DNA from: GH45 sp046704385
GTDB taxonomy: Bacteria; Bacteroidota; Bacteroidia; Bacteroidales; SZUA-534
Assembly: GCA_046704385.1 (NCBI GenBank)
Contig: JBJKSB010000073.1
Coordinates: 3,922 to 67,921, forward strand
Length of the DNA stretch: 64,000 bases
Direction of reading: 5' to 3'
Part shown: positions 8,572-16,026 of the stretch, piece after piece
Numbering within the stretch: the stretch's first letter is position 1
Layout of the letters: every line of letters begins with the position of its first letter
Translations under genes and position numbers: made by a program
Notes under the pieces: generated by a model
The model's database searches: none
What the model saw: the letters and a program-made list of their open reading frames with translations, nothing else
What the model was told of the DNA's origin: nothing

Positions 8572-8976
8572 ATGGAGAAATTATTGGTGATTATGGAAAA
8601 AACTGACTCAGGCTATTCAGCTTATATGGAAAACCTTGCAGGAATTATAGCTATTGGTGAAACGTATAACGAAACGAAACAAAAAATGCTTGAGGCTATC
8701 GATGAACATCTAGAGTTGTTAAAAGAGCTGGATGAAGAAATTCCTGAAGTTCTACAAAAAGATTATCAACTAATATTTAAACTGGATTCAAAAGCTTTTT
8801 TCGAATGGCTGGATGGCATAATGACCAAGGCAGCAATATCCAGATTATCGGGTATTAATCAAAGTTTAATCAGTCAATATGCTATGGGCATAAAAAATCC
8901 AAGCCAAAAACAATTATTAAAAATCGAAAAAGCTATACATAATCTTGGTGCAGAATTGCAGTCTTTTTCCTTTTAA
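8572..8976 (+). CDS. hicB: HicB-type antitoxin with C-terminal HTH (locus 1)
   Basis: A 134-residue antitoxin. Residues about 1-70 form the degenerate RNase H-like HicB fold that binds and blocks HicA (LLVIMEKTDSGYSAYMENL, then AIGETYNETKQKMLEAI). Residues about 82-130 form an XRE-type helix-turn-helix (AAISRLSGINQSLISQY) that should bind the two palindromes in front of hicA. It is the second gene of the pair. It shares its architecture, but only moderate sequence identity, with the HicB at 9.2-9.7 kb, which fits two independent acquisitions rather than a recent duplication. Confidence 0.92.
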   Translation: MEKLLVIMEKTDSGYSAYMENLAGIIAIGETYNETKQKMLEAIDEHLELLKELDEEIPEVLQKDYQLIFKLDSKAFFEWLDGIMTKAAISRLSGINQSLISQYAMGIKNPSQKQLLKIEKAIHNLGAELQSFSF

Positions 8977-9035
8977 AATTTAATTTGGATTGATTGTTTT
9001 TAACACCCGGTATTTCTTTTTTTATCTCTCCCCCG

Positions 9036-9056
9036 CCTCTCTTTTAAAAAGAGAGG
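9036..9056. repeat. Palindromic interspersed repeat (copy A)
   Basis: A perfect inverted repeat with 10-bp arms (CCTCTCTTTT/AAAAGAGAGG) around one base. A second C-rich/G-rich arm pair follows at about 9109-9135 (CCTCCTTTT with AAAGGAAGG, imperfect). The style matches the other pyrimidine/purine palindromes at 11.5 and 12.3 kb. It also follows hicB of locus 1 but lacks a strong T run. Confidence 0.5.
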
Positions 9057-9200
9057 GGCTCTTTTCTACTAATCTGAAACTGATGCCTAAATAGTTGCAC
9101 CATATAGTTCCCTCCTTTTATTGAAAGGAAGGCGGAGTATGGATTCAACTAATTTAAAATATTGATATTTACCAAGAAATTTAAAGAAGATTGGTTAATT

Positions 9201-9225
9201 AAAAACCCAACCAAATGGCTGGGTT
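9201..9225 (-). terminator. Terminator of hicAB locus 2
   Basis: On the minus strand AACCCAGCCA and TGGTTGGGTT form a stem (one G-U pair) with a two-base loop, followed by five T residues. It lies 21 bases after the hicB stop. Confidence 0.7.
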
Positions 9226-9245
9226 AATATAAAGCTTTTTAGGTT

Positions 9246-9650
9246 TTAAAGTTCAACTGTTAACAGTTCTTCTCCTAACTTATGGAGGGCACTGTTAATT
9301 TTTTCTTTTGTATCAGGTCTAGGCTCTTTTTGCCCATGAGCATAATGCCATAATTGTTTTTGGTTAATACCCGTAATACGCTCAAGAGCAGCGTTTGTAA
9401 AAATTCCTTGGTAATAATTTAACAAACTTTCAGTACTCCACTTGTATTTAAATTCAAATTCACCTTGAAAAATTTCTGGTATAGGATCATTATCCTCTCT
9501 CATTCCCTCAAGATGAAATTCAACACCTTCTGCAACTTCCTTTTTTAACTCAGGGAAAGTATCTGCAGTACATACAAACCCATCCAACTCCTCTACAATA
9601 GCAGAATAGTTGTTATCAGTTATTCCAACCTTTACTGTTACTGTTTTCAT
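9246..9650 (-). CDS. hicB: HicB-type antitoxin with C-terminal HTH (locus 2)
   Basis: A 134-residue antitoxin of the same architecture as the one at 8.6 kb. It has an N-terminal HicB fold (VKVGITDNNYSAIVEELDG, then VCTADTFPELKKEVAEGV) and a C-terminal helix-turn-helix (about 85-130, ALERITGINQKQLWHY). Its DNA-recognition segment differs clearly from that of locus 1 (QKQLWHYAHGQKEP against QSLISQYAMGIKNP), and so do its operators. It follows hicA by 78 bases on the minus strand. Confidence 0.92.
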   Translation of the reverse strand: MKTVTVKVGITDNNYSAIVEELDGFVCTADTFPELKKEVAEGVEFHLEGMREDNDPIPEIFQGEFEFKYKWSTESLLNYYQGIFTNAALERITGINQKQLWHYAHGQKEPRPDTKEKINSALHKLGEELLTVEL

Positions 9651-9728
9651 CGTGTACGATTTTAAGTTTTGAATAATTTTAAGAATTAAGCTTTTGAAAT
9701 ATATGATTCAAACAGTAAACAATCAGGG

Positions 9729-9929
9729 CTAAAACTTAAGCCCCGATTGTTTCTCTATACTTTTTAACAAATCTCCTGTGATATCTGCAGACAACTTACC
9801 ATTGACTGTAACTTTTCCACTCTTGGTTTTATGTTTAAACTGTCTGTGGCTTGATCCTTTATGTCTGTACAAATACCATCCATCCGCTTCAAGTAATTGG
9901 ATTATCTCCCTTACTTTAACTACTTTCAT
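9729..9929 (-). CDS. hicA: HicA-type mRNA interferase toxin (locus 2)
   Basis: A 66-residue HicA family toxin: VREIIQLLEADGWYLYRHKG, then SSHRQFKHKTKSG with the catalytic His in the GSSH-QFKH region, VTVNGKLSADI and a C-terminal helix ending KQSGLKF. The insertion of one residue before the histidine (KGSSHRQF against KGDHRHY in locus 1) is typical of HicA variation. The gene is preceded by a near-perfect promoter and two operators, and lies tail to tail with locus 1 across about 270 bp of repeats and terminator. Confidence 0.92.
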   Translation of the reverse strand: MKVVKVREIIQLLEADGWYLYRHKGSSHRQFKHKTKSGKVTVNGKLSADITGDLLKSIEKQSGLKF

Positions 9930-9965
9930 AGAAGGTATGTTAATTAATAACGAAATTTATTGACA

Positions 9966-10017
9966 CAAAGGTAGTAAATATTCTACCTTTTACAAAAAAA
10001 AGTAGAAATAATTCTAC
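9966..10017 (-). promoter_or_regulatory. Promoter and twin operators of hicAB locus 2
   Basis: On the minus strand there is a full promoter: TTTG (9996-9993), a 19-base spacer, and TACCTTTG (9973-9966), the best -33/-7 match in the window. Two 16-base palindromes flank it: 9971-9986 (GTAGTAAATATTCTAC, imperfect) overlaps the -7 element, and 10002-10017 (GTAGAA-ATAA-TTCTAC, perfect arms) lies just upstream of the -33. Their centres are 31 bases apart. The layout copies locus 1, but the half site is GTAGAA instead of GTAATA. Confidence 0.82.
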
Positions 10018-10194
10018 TTTTACAAAAAAATCAGATCATTGATTACTGATAATTAAAAACCACGAAACTTAGGCGAAGTATTCGGGATCATTCCATTGAC
10101 CATAAAAAGATTAGTCCCAATTATGAATTTGCTTTTTTGCTTTTTTTGAAATCCTTGGTATGCAATAGCCTTTATTTCCTTAAGATCATCACTT

Positions 10195-11331
10195 TCAATT
10201 ATCTAGTAATTTTTTACTAAATATCTCAATAGCAGTATTTATTTCCTCCTCGGTGGTATGTTTTCCGGTTGAAATTCTAACGGTGCTTTTTGCTATTTCC
10301 AAATCAACCTGCATGGCCTTTAATACCGATGATATTTCAACGGAATTTGCATGACAGGCCGAACCGGCAGAAATATTTACTTCATCGTTAATTTCATTTA
10401 ACAGATCATGAGATGCTTTACCCAAAAAAGCGATGCTTAAGGTATTGGGCAAACATTTATTTTTCGGTCCGGTAATGTGTATTTTATCTTTTGATCTTTC
10501 TTTTAAGCCATCGCGCAATTTGTTTTTCATATCAAGCATATTCCGGACATTTTCAGCAAAATCACGTACCGCTATTTCACAGGCTTTTCCCAGTGCAACA
10601 ATATAGGGCACATTTTCGGTTCCGGGCCTAAGGCCTCCTTCCTGCCCTGCACCGTACATTAAATTGGCAATCTGGGTTCCCTTTTTAATGTATAAAGCCC
10701 CAATACCTTTGGGTGCATAAAGTTTATGGCCTGCCAGCGTAAGTAAATCCAGACCCGCATTTTCAACGTCAATCCTAATTTTTCCGGCCGACTGTGCCGC
10801 ATCGGTATGAAATATAACGTTGTGGTCATTGGCAATAATCCCGATTTCATCAATAGGTTGGATACTGCCTACTTCGTTATTGGCATGCATTATACTAATA
10901 AGCACGGTATCCTCCCTGATTGATTTCTCAACCTCCTTTGGATCAATTAAACCTTTACTGTCAACAGGAACATAAGTAATTTCCCAGCCCAGCGATGCCA
11001 AGTGTTTACACGTATTTATTACGGCCGAGTGTTCTATGGCTGAAGTAATGATGTGTTTTCCCTTATCCTGATTTGCCATGGCAACCCCCAGAATCGCAAA
11101 ATTATCAGATTCCGTTCCCCCGCTGGTAAAAACAATCTCCTCCTGTTCAGCATTTATCAGTTCAGCCACCTGTTTCCTGGCCTTTTCTACCGCTGCTTTC
11201 GATTTTTGTCCTAAAGCATAGGAACTGAACGGATTTCCATGCCAGTCTTTCAAAAAAGGAAGCATTTCATCTAAAACCTCCGGATCGACCGGGGTTGTTG
11301 CATTGTAGTCGAGATAAACGGGTTGTTGCAT
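10195..11331 (-). CDS. Cysteine desulfurase, NifS/IscS-like class V aminotransferase
   Basis: A pyridoxal-phosphate enzyme that takes sulfur from cysteine for Fe-S clusters or thiolation of tRNA. The N-terminus VYLDYNATTPVDPEV is diagnostic. The PLP lysine is K203 in LAGHKLYAPKG, with HTDAAQSAGK upstream. The sulfur-accepting cysteine is C326 in SAGSACHANS. The length of 378 residues is normal. I chose the ATG at 11331. A frame starting at TTG 11355 is longer, but that TTG lies in a TATATTTG -7 element. No iscU, iscR or sufBCD gene is adjacent, so whether it serves Fe-S assembly or tRNA sulfuration is open. Confidence 0.94.
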   Translation of the reverse strand: MQQPVYLDYNATTPVDPEVLDEMLPFLKDWHGNPFSSYALGQKSKAAVEKARKQVAELINAEQEEIVFTSGGTESDNFAILGVAMANQDKGKHIITSAIEHSAVINTCKHLASLGWEITYVPVDSKGLIDPKEVEKSIREDTVLISIMHANNEVGSIQPIDEIGIIANDHNVIFHTDAAQSAGKIRIDVENAGLDLLTLAGHKLYAPKGIGALYIKKGTQIANLMYGAGQEGGLRPGTENVPYIVALGKACEIAVRDFAENVRNMLDMKNKLRDGLKERSKDKIHITGPKNKCLPNTLSIAFLGKASHDLLNEINDEVNISAGSACHANSVEISSVLKAMQVDLEIAKSTVRISTGKHTTEEEINTAIEIFSKKLLDN

Positions 11332-11352
11332 TTTATTGTAGTTTAATTTATA

Positions 11353-11360
11353 CAAATATA
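11353..11360 (-). promoter_or_regulatory. Putative -7 element of the cysteine desulfurase gene
   Basis: The minus strand reads TATATTTG, a TAnnTTTG match ending 21 bases before the chosen ATG. Confidence 0.5.
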
Positions 11361-11500
11361 ATTTTCTTATTGCAAAAATTAAGAAAACGGCCTTCTTGTT
11401 CCGGCATTCCAGTTAAAATTAGAAGTTGGCAATACTTATACCTTCTCTTTTCTAAAAGAATTCAGAAGGAAATAATATGGAATTTTCATCATTATAATAC

Positions 11501-11538
11501 CTCCCCCTGCCTTAGACCATATTCTAAGGAGGAGGGGG
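11501..11538. repeat. Palindromic interspersed repeat (copy B)
   Basis: CTCCCCCTGCCTTAGA and TCTAAGGAGGAGGGGG form an imperfect hairpin (12 of 16 paired, with a 7-bp perfect inner stem CCTTAGA/TCTAAGG) around six bases. It sits between the LolA-like gene and the cysteine desulfurase. There is no T run, so it is probably an interspersed repeat rather than a simple terminator. Confidence 0.5.
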
Positions 11539-11557
11539 TTGTAGAAATAAATATCGC

Positions 11558-12289
11558 TTATTGTTTTAACGAAGCTTTTGTGAAAATATATTCCGGTATT
11601 TGCTGATCAAATTTAATACTGGTTATTTTAAACTCGGTACCATCGCCTTGTTTCAGCATATCTTTATAGACAATGGTAGTCGGGAACCAGCGCCCTTCAA
11701 TTTTCTTAACATCACTCAGGGTGGAACGCTTGAGCAACTGACCACTTTTGGCATAAAATTCCTGCTGTAAAGGAACATACCTTTCAGTGTCGATCCAGAG
11801 TTTTTGTTTGGCATAGGCCACATCATTAACTTTGGCATCCAGTTCTAAAACCCAGGTTTTCCGGTCACCGATATTTTCAGTACCTGTTACTTTTGCCGTA
11901 TAAATATCGGTCAGCTTGCGATCGTCCATCATATCTTCGTATGACAGGTCGGAACCCATTACGCTTTGGCGTAACATATGGCCGGCTATCTGTATGGTAC
12001 GGTCGGTTGATGGGGAATAAATCCAGAGTTGATCCTCGAGTTTTAACATCTTGGTGCCCTGTTCCCTGGCCGGAGATAAATATTCGGTAAACGATTTTTT
12101 ATCGCCAACCGAATACGATTTTGAAGTTATAGTGCGACTGTTCCGCTTACCATGTATGGTCATCGATGATTCAAACACCCGGTTTTTGGATGACATATTC
12201 TGATCTACTTTGTTTATAATTTCATCGGCTGTTTGGGCAGCAAGATTAAAAGAAATTATAATTGCTAATATTGAAGTTAAGTATTTCAT
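11558..12289 (-). CDS. LolA-like outer-membrane lipoprotein-sorting protein (periplasmic)
   Basis: A 243-residue exported protein with a signal peptide (about 1-19, MKYLTSILAIIISFNLAAQ). It matches the 'outer membrane lipoprotein-sorting protein' group with a LolA-type half-barrel: EIINKVDQNM near the N-terminus, SRTITSKSYSVGDKKSFTEYL, GTKMLKLEDQLWIYSPSTDR, and KLWIDTERYVPLQQEFY. This fold carries lipids or lipid anchors across the periplasm. As the last gene of an operon with two FtsX-type permeases, an ABC ATPase and a beta-barrel, it is the likely periplasmic carrier. It is not the housekeeping LolA by sequence; its cargo is unknown. Confidence 0.82.
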   Translation of the reverse strand: MKYLTSILAIIISFNLAAQTADEIINKVDQNMSSKNRVFESSMTIHGKRNSRTITSKSYSVGDKKSFTEYLSPAREQGTKMLKLEDQLWIYSPSTDRTIQIAGHMLRQSVMGSDLSYEDMMDDRKLTDIYTAKVTGTENIGDRKTWVLELDAKVNDVAYAKQKLWIDTERYVPLQQEFYAKSGQLLKRSTLSDVKKIEGRWFPTTIVYKDMLKQGDGTEFKITSIKFDQQIPEYIFTKASLKQ

Positions 12290-12345
12290 TTTTAAATTTT
12301 TTAATCTATGGAATTAAGTTCTTTTGACCCTTTCCCCTGTCGGGA

Positions 12346-12364
12346 CTTTCCCTGGAAGGGAAAG
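12346..12364. repeat. Palindromic interspersed repeat (copy C)
   Basis: CTTTCCC and GGGAAAG form a 7-bp stem with a five-base loop, with a further CCCTTTCCC just upstream (12328-12336). It lies in the gap between the second permease and the LolA-like gene. Confidence 0.4.
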
Positions 12365-12443
12365 AAGCTTTATATAAAAGTAATTCTCAAAACTTGAAAG
12401 TCAGTAAATAAACATTTTAAAACGATTCTAAAAATTACTTATA

Positions 12444-13724
12444 TCAGGCTTCCAATTCTTTAAACAACTGAGCCGTTTTTCTTTTGAATATTCCTACTCC
12501 GGCCAGCATAGTACCCACCAGCATTGACAGTACACCCGGTATAAAACCCAGGTAATAATCAGTGTGTGTTATTCGGGCCCTTACAACGTTGGGCATCATA
12601 ACCGCAGAAGTCGAATTCTTGGTAAATTGCGCAATATCCAGACCATACTTTTGGAGTAACCACGCAAAAAACAGTCCGATTGCTGTACCTATCAGTGTTC
12701 CGGCAATTCCTATCATTACTGATTCATAAAGCATTGTTTTATACACATGGCCTTTTTCTTCGCCAATAGCCAAACGGATTCCAATTTCACCATATCGCCT
12801 TAATCCTCCCAACAATCCGGCATTCCATAATACAATGGACATGGTAATCATAAAAATCAGCGTAATAATGGTTCCCATACTTTGTGATAATGAAATGTAC
12901 ATTGACATACTTCCTTCATCCCTCAATTTCCTAATTACAGGCCTGTATTCATCATCGTTCGCCGGAAATAATTGCGCAAACTTATCGACTACAGGTTTCG
13001 CCAATTCATCACTGTAATATCCTTGCGGGAAAAAGCCCAGAATCTCGCCGGCAGCATCCTGCATATCAAGTGCCTGTTGAATATCGGTAATATCGGCAAT
13101 CACCGTTCCACGATCCATCGCAGTATTTCCAAAATTTAAGGTGCCTGATAATTTAAAGTTATAAAAAGCCATCTCCCCGTTCATGGTCGAACCGATCAGG
13201 GTCACCTCATCTCCCGGGTTAACCCCCAGTTTTTGGGCAAATTGATCGCTCAACAAAACCTCGCCTCTCGAAGTGGGTAAATTACCACGTACCAGCGATT
13301 TTCTCAGGTTCAGCCTGTTAATTTCATCAGGATTACCCGATAAAAGATCGATACCCATACCCATTGCCGGTCCCTGGCTTTTTGTTTCACCATCAGAGTC
13401 GGGAACATCAATTAATCCGCCAAAGTCTATCCGGGTGGCCCAGCTCATTTGAGGAAATTCCTTTTTTAACTTATTCTTAATTTCATCGACACCAACCAAA
13501 GCCAGGTCGTTGGGAAACTGTGAGGCATTTTCGGCATAAGCCAGTGACATAACTTTAACATGCCCTCCGGAGAATCGCGCGGTCTGTTCCACCATATCAC
13601 CCATAATTCCGGTAACATACGCATGGACGAACACCGAAAGCATAACTCCAATGGCAACTACTATAACCGGTAAACGGCTCCTGCTTTTATCGCGCAGCAA
13701 GCCCTGTAATAAAAAACGTATCAT
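12444..13724 (-). CDS. ABC transporter permease, FtsX/MacB family (second permease)
   Basis: A 426-residue permease. One N-terminal helix (about 17-37, LPVIVVAIGVMLSVFVHAYV), a large periplasmic MacB-like domain (about 45-275) and three C-terminal helices (about 285-310, 330-355, 395-415) make the FtsX/LolC/MacB topology. These systems do mechanical work on periplasmic partners or lipids rather than classical solute transport. The conserved cytoplasmic loop RRYGEIGIRLAIGEEKGHV, which couples to the ATPase, is present. Its ATG overlaps the TGA of the upstream permease by four bases (ATGA). Confidence 0.9.
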   Translation of the reverse strand: MIRFLLQGLLRDKSRSRLPVIVVAIGVMLSVFVHAYVTGIMGDMVEQTARFSGGHVKVMSLAYAENASQFPNDLALVGVDEIKNKLKKEFPQMSWATRIDFGGLIDVPDSDGETKSQGPAMGMGIDLLSGNPDEINRLNLRKSLVRGNLPTSRGEVLLSDQFAQKLGVNPGDEVTLIGSTMNGEMAFYNFKLSGTLNFGNTAMDRGTVIADITDIQQALDMQDAAGEILGFFPQGYYSDELAKPVVDKFAQLFPANDDEYRPVIRKLRDEGSMSMYISLSQSMGTIITLIFMITMSIVLWNAGLLGGLRRYGEIGIRLAIGEEKGHVYKTMLYESVMIGIAGTLIGTAIGLFFAWLLQKYGLDIAQFTKNSTSAVMMPNVVRARITHTDYYLGFIPGVLSMLVGTMLAGVGIFKRKTAQLFKELEA

Positions 13725-14896
13725 TGTAATTTCCCCCTTAATGCTTCAGTTGGATTCATTCTAGCTATTTTTCTCGATGGCAGGTAACTTACCACAGCTG
13801 TTGTCATAAAAACAATAAAAGTGGTGGTTACGATTAGTCCCATGCTATACACAGGATACATCACATCGGCAATAGTAAAACCGTAATCTGCCGAATCAAC
13901 GGGCAGTTTTATACCTGTATGCGATTGCCATATGAATAACGGAACACCATAGATTGCCCCGACAATCCCGGCCAGCAAAGCGTTCATGGCCCCTTCGAGT
14001 GTAAATAAACCAACCACTTCGCCCCTGGTATAGCCCAACGCTATATACGTTCCAATTTCCTTTTGCCTTCTGAAAATAGAAAGTATCTGGGTGTCAAAAA
14101 TTGCCAGCATGGCCAGTAGCATCAGGATTACATAAAATATGGATTGCCCGACAGATTTGGTCTTGATCATAGCTTCAATATCAGCCATTAAATCTTCAAA
14201 TGTCATGACCTTCCAGCCTGCAATCTGTTCACGTACTTTGTCCTTATCGCGATAGGTAAGTATAGTTGCTTCATCGGGCAACCCAAGCATAGATTGTAAT
14301 TTTTCAAGCGGGATCCAAACCTGCGAACCGTCTACTGTAGGTACATTGGTTTTAAATATTCCACAAATCAGAATTTCAGCAGCATCAAAAGTGCCGTTGG
14401 CATCACGCCATCGTAAGGTTATATACTGACCTTTTTTTAAATTATTACTTTTTGCCATATTAGTCCCGATGATGGCAGGAATGGCACTCACCGCTGTATC
14501 CAGTTTTTGAGTGGGTAATGCCAGTAATTGCTGATGCGGGTCGATTCCTTTAATTAAAATCGATCGCATACGACCTTCGGGATAGATAGTTCCCTGAGAG
14601 ATTAAAACAGGAACCATATCACCATTACTAATTTCTTCATTAAGTTGCTTTGGAATTTTAGCATGCGCATCGGTAAGCGTAAACTGATCGTAAGGATCAT
14701 AAGCCTTTTGCCAGTATTGCCCGCCGCCAATTTCCCAAGCTGTCATGTCTGTTTTTGCCTGATGATCCCATCCCACCAAAAATCCTTTGGCAAAAATGAT
14801 CATCACAAAAGCAAACGACAGCACAATCACATTAAGCCAGGTTCGTAAACCCGCTCCAATGAGATTCCGGTATGCTAGTTTTAGTGCTAGTTTCAT
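13721..14896 (-). CDS. ABC transporter permease, FtsX/MacB family (first permease)
   Basis: A 391-residue permease of the same topology as its neighbour: N-terminal helix (about 17-40), periplasmic domain (about 45-250), then helices near 255-280, 305-330 and 350-375. The coupling segment RRQKEIGTYIALGYTRGEV follows the second helix. Paired FtsX-type permeases of unlike sequence with one ATPase suggest a heterodimer, as in LolC/LolE. The gene is separated from the ATPase gene by a 128-bp gap with tandem repeats. Confidence 0.9.
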   Translation of the reverse strand: MKLALKLAYRNLIGAGLRTWLNVIVLSFAFVMIIFAKGFLVGWDHQAKTDMTAWEIGGGQYWQKAYDPYDQFTLTDAHAKIPKQLNEEISNGDMVPVLISQGTIYPEGRMRSILIKGIDPHQQLLALPTQKLDTAVSAIPAIIGTNMAKSNNLKKGQYITLRWRDANGTFDAAEILICGIFKTNVPTVDGSQVWIPLEKLQSMLGLPDEATILTYRDKDKVREQIAGWKVMTFEDLMADIEAMIKTKSVGQSIFYVILMLLAMLAIFDTQILSIFRRQKEIGTYIALGYTRGEVVGLFTLEGAMNALLAGIVGAIYGVPLFIWQSHTGIKLPVDSADYGFTIADVMYPVYSMGLIVTTTFIVFMTTAVVSYLPSRKIARMNPTEALRGKLQ

Positions 14897-14936
14897 ATGA
14901 TTAAATATTATTATTCAAACTTGTAGTTTCTATTTT

Positions 14937-14977
14937 CAGTCTCCAGTCTTCAGTCTTCAGTCTTCAGTCTTCAGTGT
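14937..14977. repeat. Tandem repeat of CAGTCTT
   Basis: Five 7-base units (the first CAGTCTC, then four perfect) followed by a partial unit. It lies between the ABC ATPase and the first permease. A second small tandem run (TGTGTACTG type) follows at about 15007-15025. Confidence 0.8.
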
Positions 14978-15024
14978 AATTCCCTAAAATGAAGTCCTTT
15001 TTTCGGACTGTGTACTGTGTACTG

Positions 15025-15717
15025 TCATACTGATTCATCGCGATCCACCAAACCATCTTTTAGGTAAATTTTGCGTTTCAGATAACCAATTACCTTTTCG
15101 TCGTGTGTTGCAAAAAGGAAAGTTGTATTTAGCTCCTGGTTAAGTTTAGCCATGGTATTTAAGATGTTGTGAGAATTTTCAGCATCCAGGTTGGCAGTGG
15201 GTTCATCGGCCAGTACCAGCGAAGGTTTTTTAACCATAGCCCGGGCTATTGCCACACGTTGACATTCACCACCTGAAAGTTGTGGTGGTTTTTGTTTGGC
15301 TTTTTCGGTTAAACCCACCCATTCCAGGGCATCCATTACCATTTTTTTACGTTCGGATGCTGAGTAATCGAGCAAAAGCAAAGGAAATTCAACATTTTCA
15401 TACACGGTATGAACCTGTAGCAGGTTGTAGCTCTGGAATATAAATCCCAGCTTTTCTTTACGCAGCCGTGCAGCTCCTTTTGCCGTTAATTTGCCTATAG
15501 ATTGATCAAGCACTATGGCTTCACCATCGGTGGGAGTGTCAAGAGAACCCACAATATTTAGCAATGTGGTTTTTCCTGATCCGCTGGGGCCAATTAAACC
15601 GGCGAATTCACCCGTACCCATTTGCAGGTTGATCCCCTTCAGTGCGGTAAACTCACCTTTTCCCATGGGAAATCGTTTAGTGAGTTTTTCTGTTTTGATT
15701 ATTAAATTGTCTTCCAT
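15025..15717 (-). CDS. ABC transporter ATPase, LolD/MacB type
   Basis: A 230-residue ATPase of the LolD/MacB/FtsE branch. Walker A is GPSGSGKTTLLN (about 40-51), the Q loop lies in FIFQSYNLLQVHTVYENV, the signature is LSGGECQRVAIARA, Walker B is LVLADEPTANLD, and the switch histidine is in FATHDEKV. The N-terminus ENLIIKTEKL-like pattern and the ATG at 15717 give the usual family length. A longer frame to 15765 would add residues coded by a local direct repeat (gatgtgctcatta twice), which I take to be untranslated. It would power the two FtsX-type permeases downstream. Confidence 0.93.
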   Translation of the reverse strand: MEDNLIIKTEKLTKRFPMGKGEFTALKGINLQMGTGEFAGLIGPSGSGKTTLLNIVGSLDTPTDGEAIVLDQSIGKLTAKGAARLRKEKLGFIFQSYNLLQVHTVYENVEFPLLLLDYSASERKKMVMDALEWVGLTEKAKQKPPQLSGGECQRVAIARAMVKKPSLVLADEPTANLDAENSHNILNTMAKLNQELNTTFLFATHDEKVIGYLKRKIYLKDGLVDRDESV

Positions 15718-15841
15718 TGTGTTGTGATTATTTTGTTTCATTAGTTTATTTGTTGATGTGCTCATTAGTTGATGTGCTCATTAAGAAGATTATGGATTTC
15801 ATATCGTCAGTCTTAGGTTAAGTATTCGCGAGTAATTAATA

Positions 15842-15986
15842 AATAATTCACCCCTATAATCTCTACCTGTCGGTAGACAGACCCTCCAGGGGATACTGTT
15901 CCAATTTAGCGCCAGAGCTGGTTTGAAACAGTCCTCCCTGCCTACAGTCAGGCAGGCTTTGAGGGAGATTAGGAGGGTGAATAATT
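15842..15986. repeat. MITE-like element with terminal inverted repeats
   Basis: The ends, 15842-15867 (core AATTCACCCCTATAATCTCT) and 15961-15986 (core AGATTAGGAGGGTGAATAATT reversed), are imperfect inverted repeats of about 26 bases. Inside is a second perfect palindrome, CCTGCCT-ACAGTC-AGGCAGG (15937-15956), and a similar degenerate one near 15866-15881. It carries no open frame. It sits between the barrel gene and the ATPase gene of the ABC operon. Confidence 0.6.
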
Positions 15987-16026
15987 CAAATTTGTATTCC
16001 AAACTTTTCTCATCCTACAATAATTT

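Noticed and set aside
8500..9060. Possible CRISPR-like or phage remnants around the hicAB loci
   Set aside because: The repeats are two palindromic operators per locus and single hairpins; there is no regular array with spacers and no cas gene.
14930..15030. CAGTCTT tandem as a CRISPR array
   Set aside because: The units are 7 bases long and adjoin each other without spacers; it is a simple tandem repeat.
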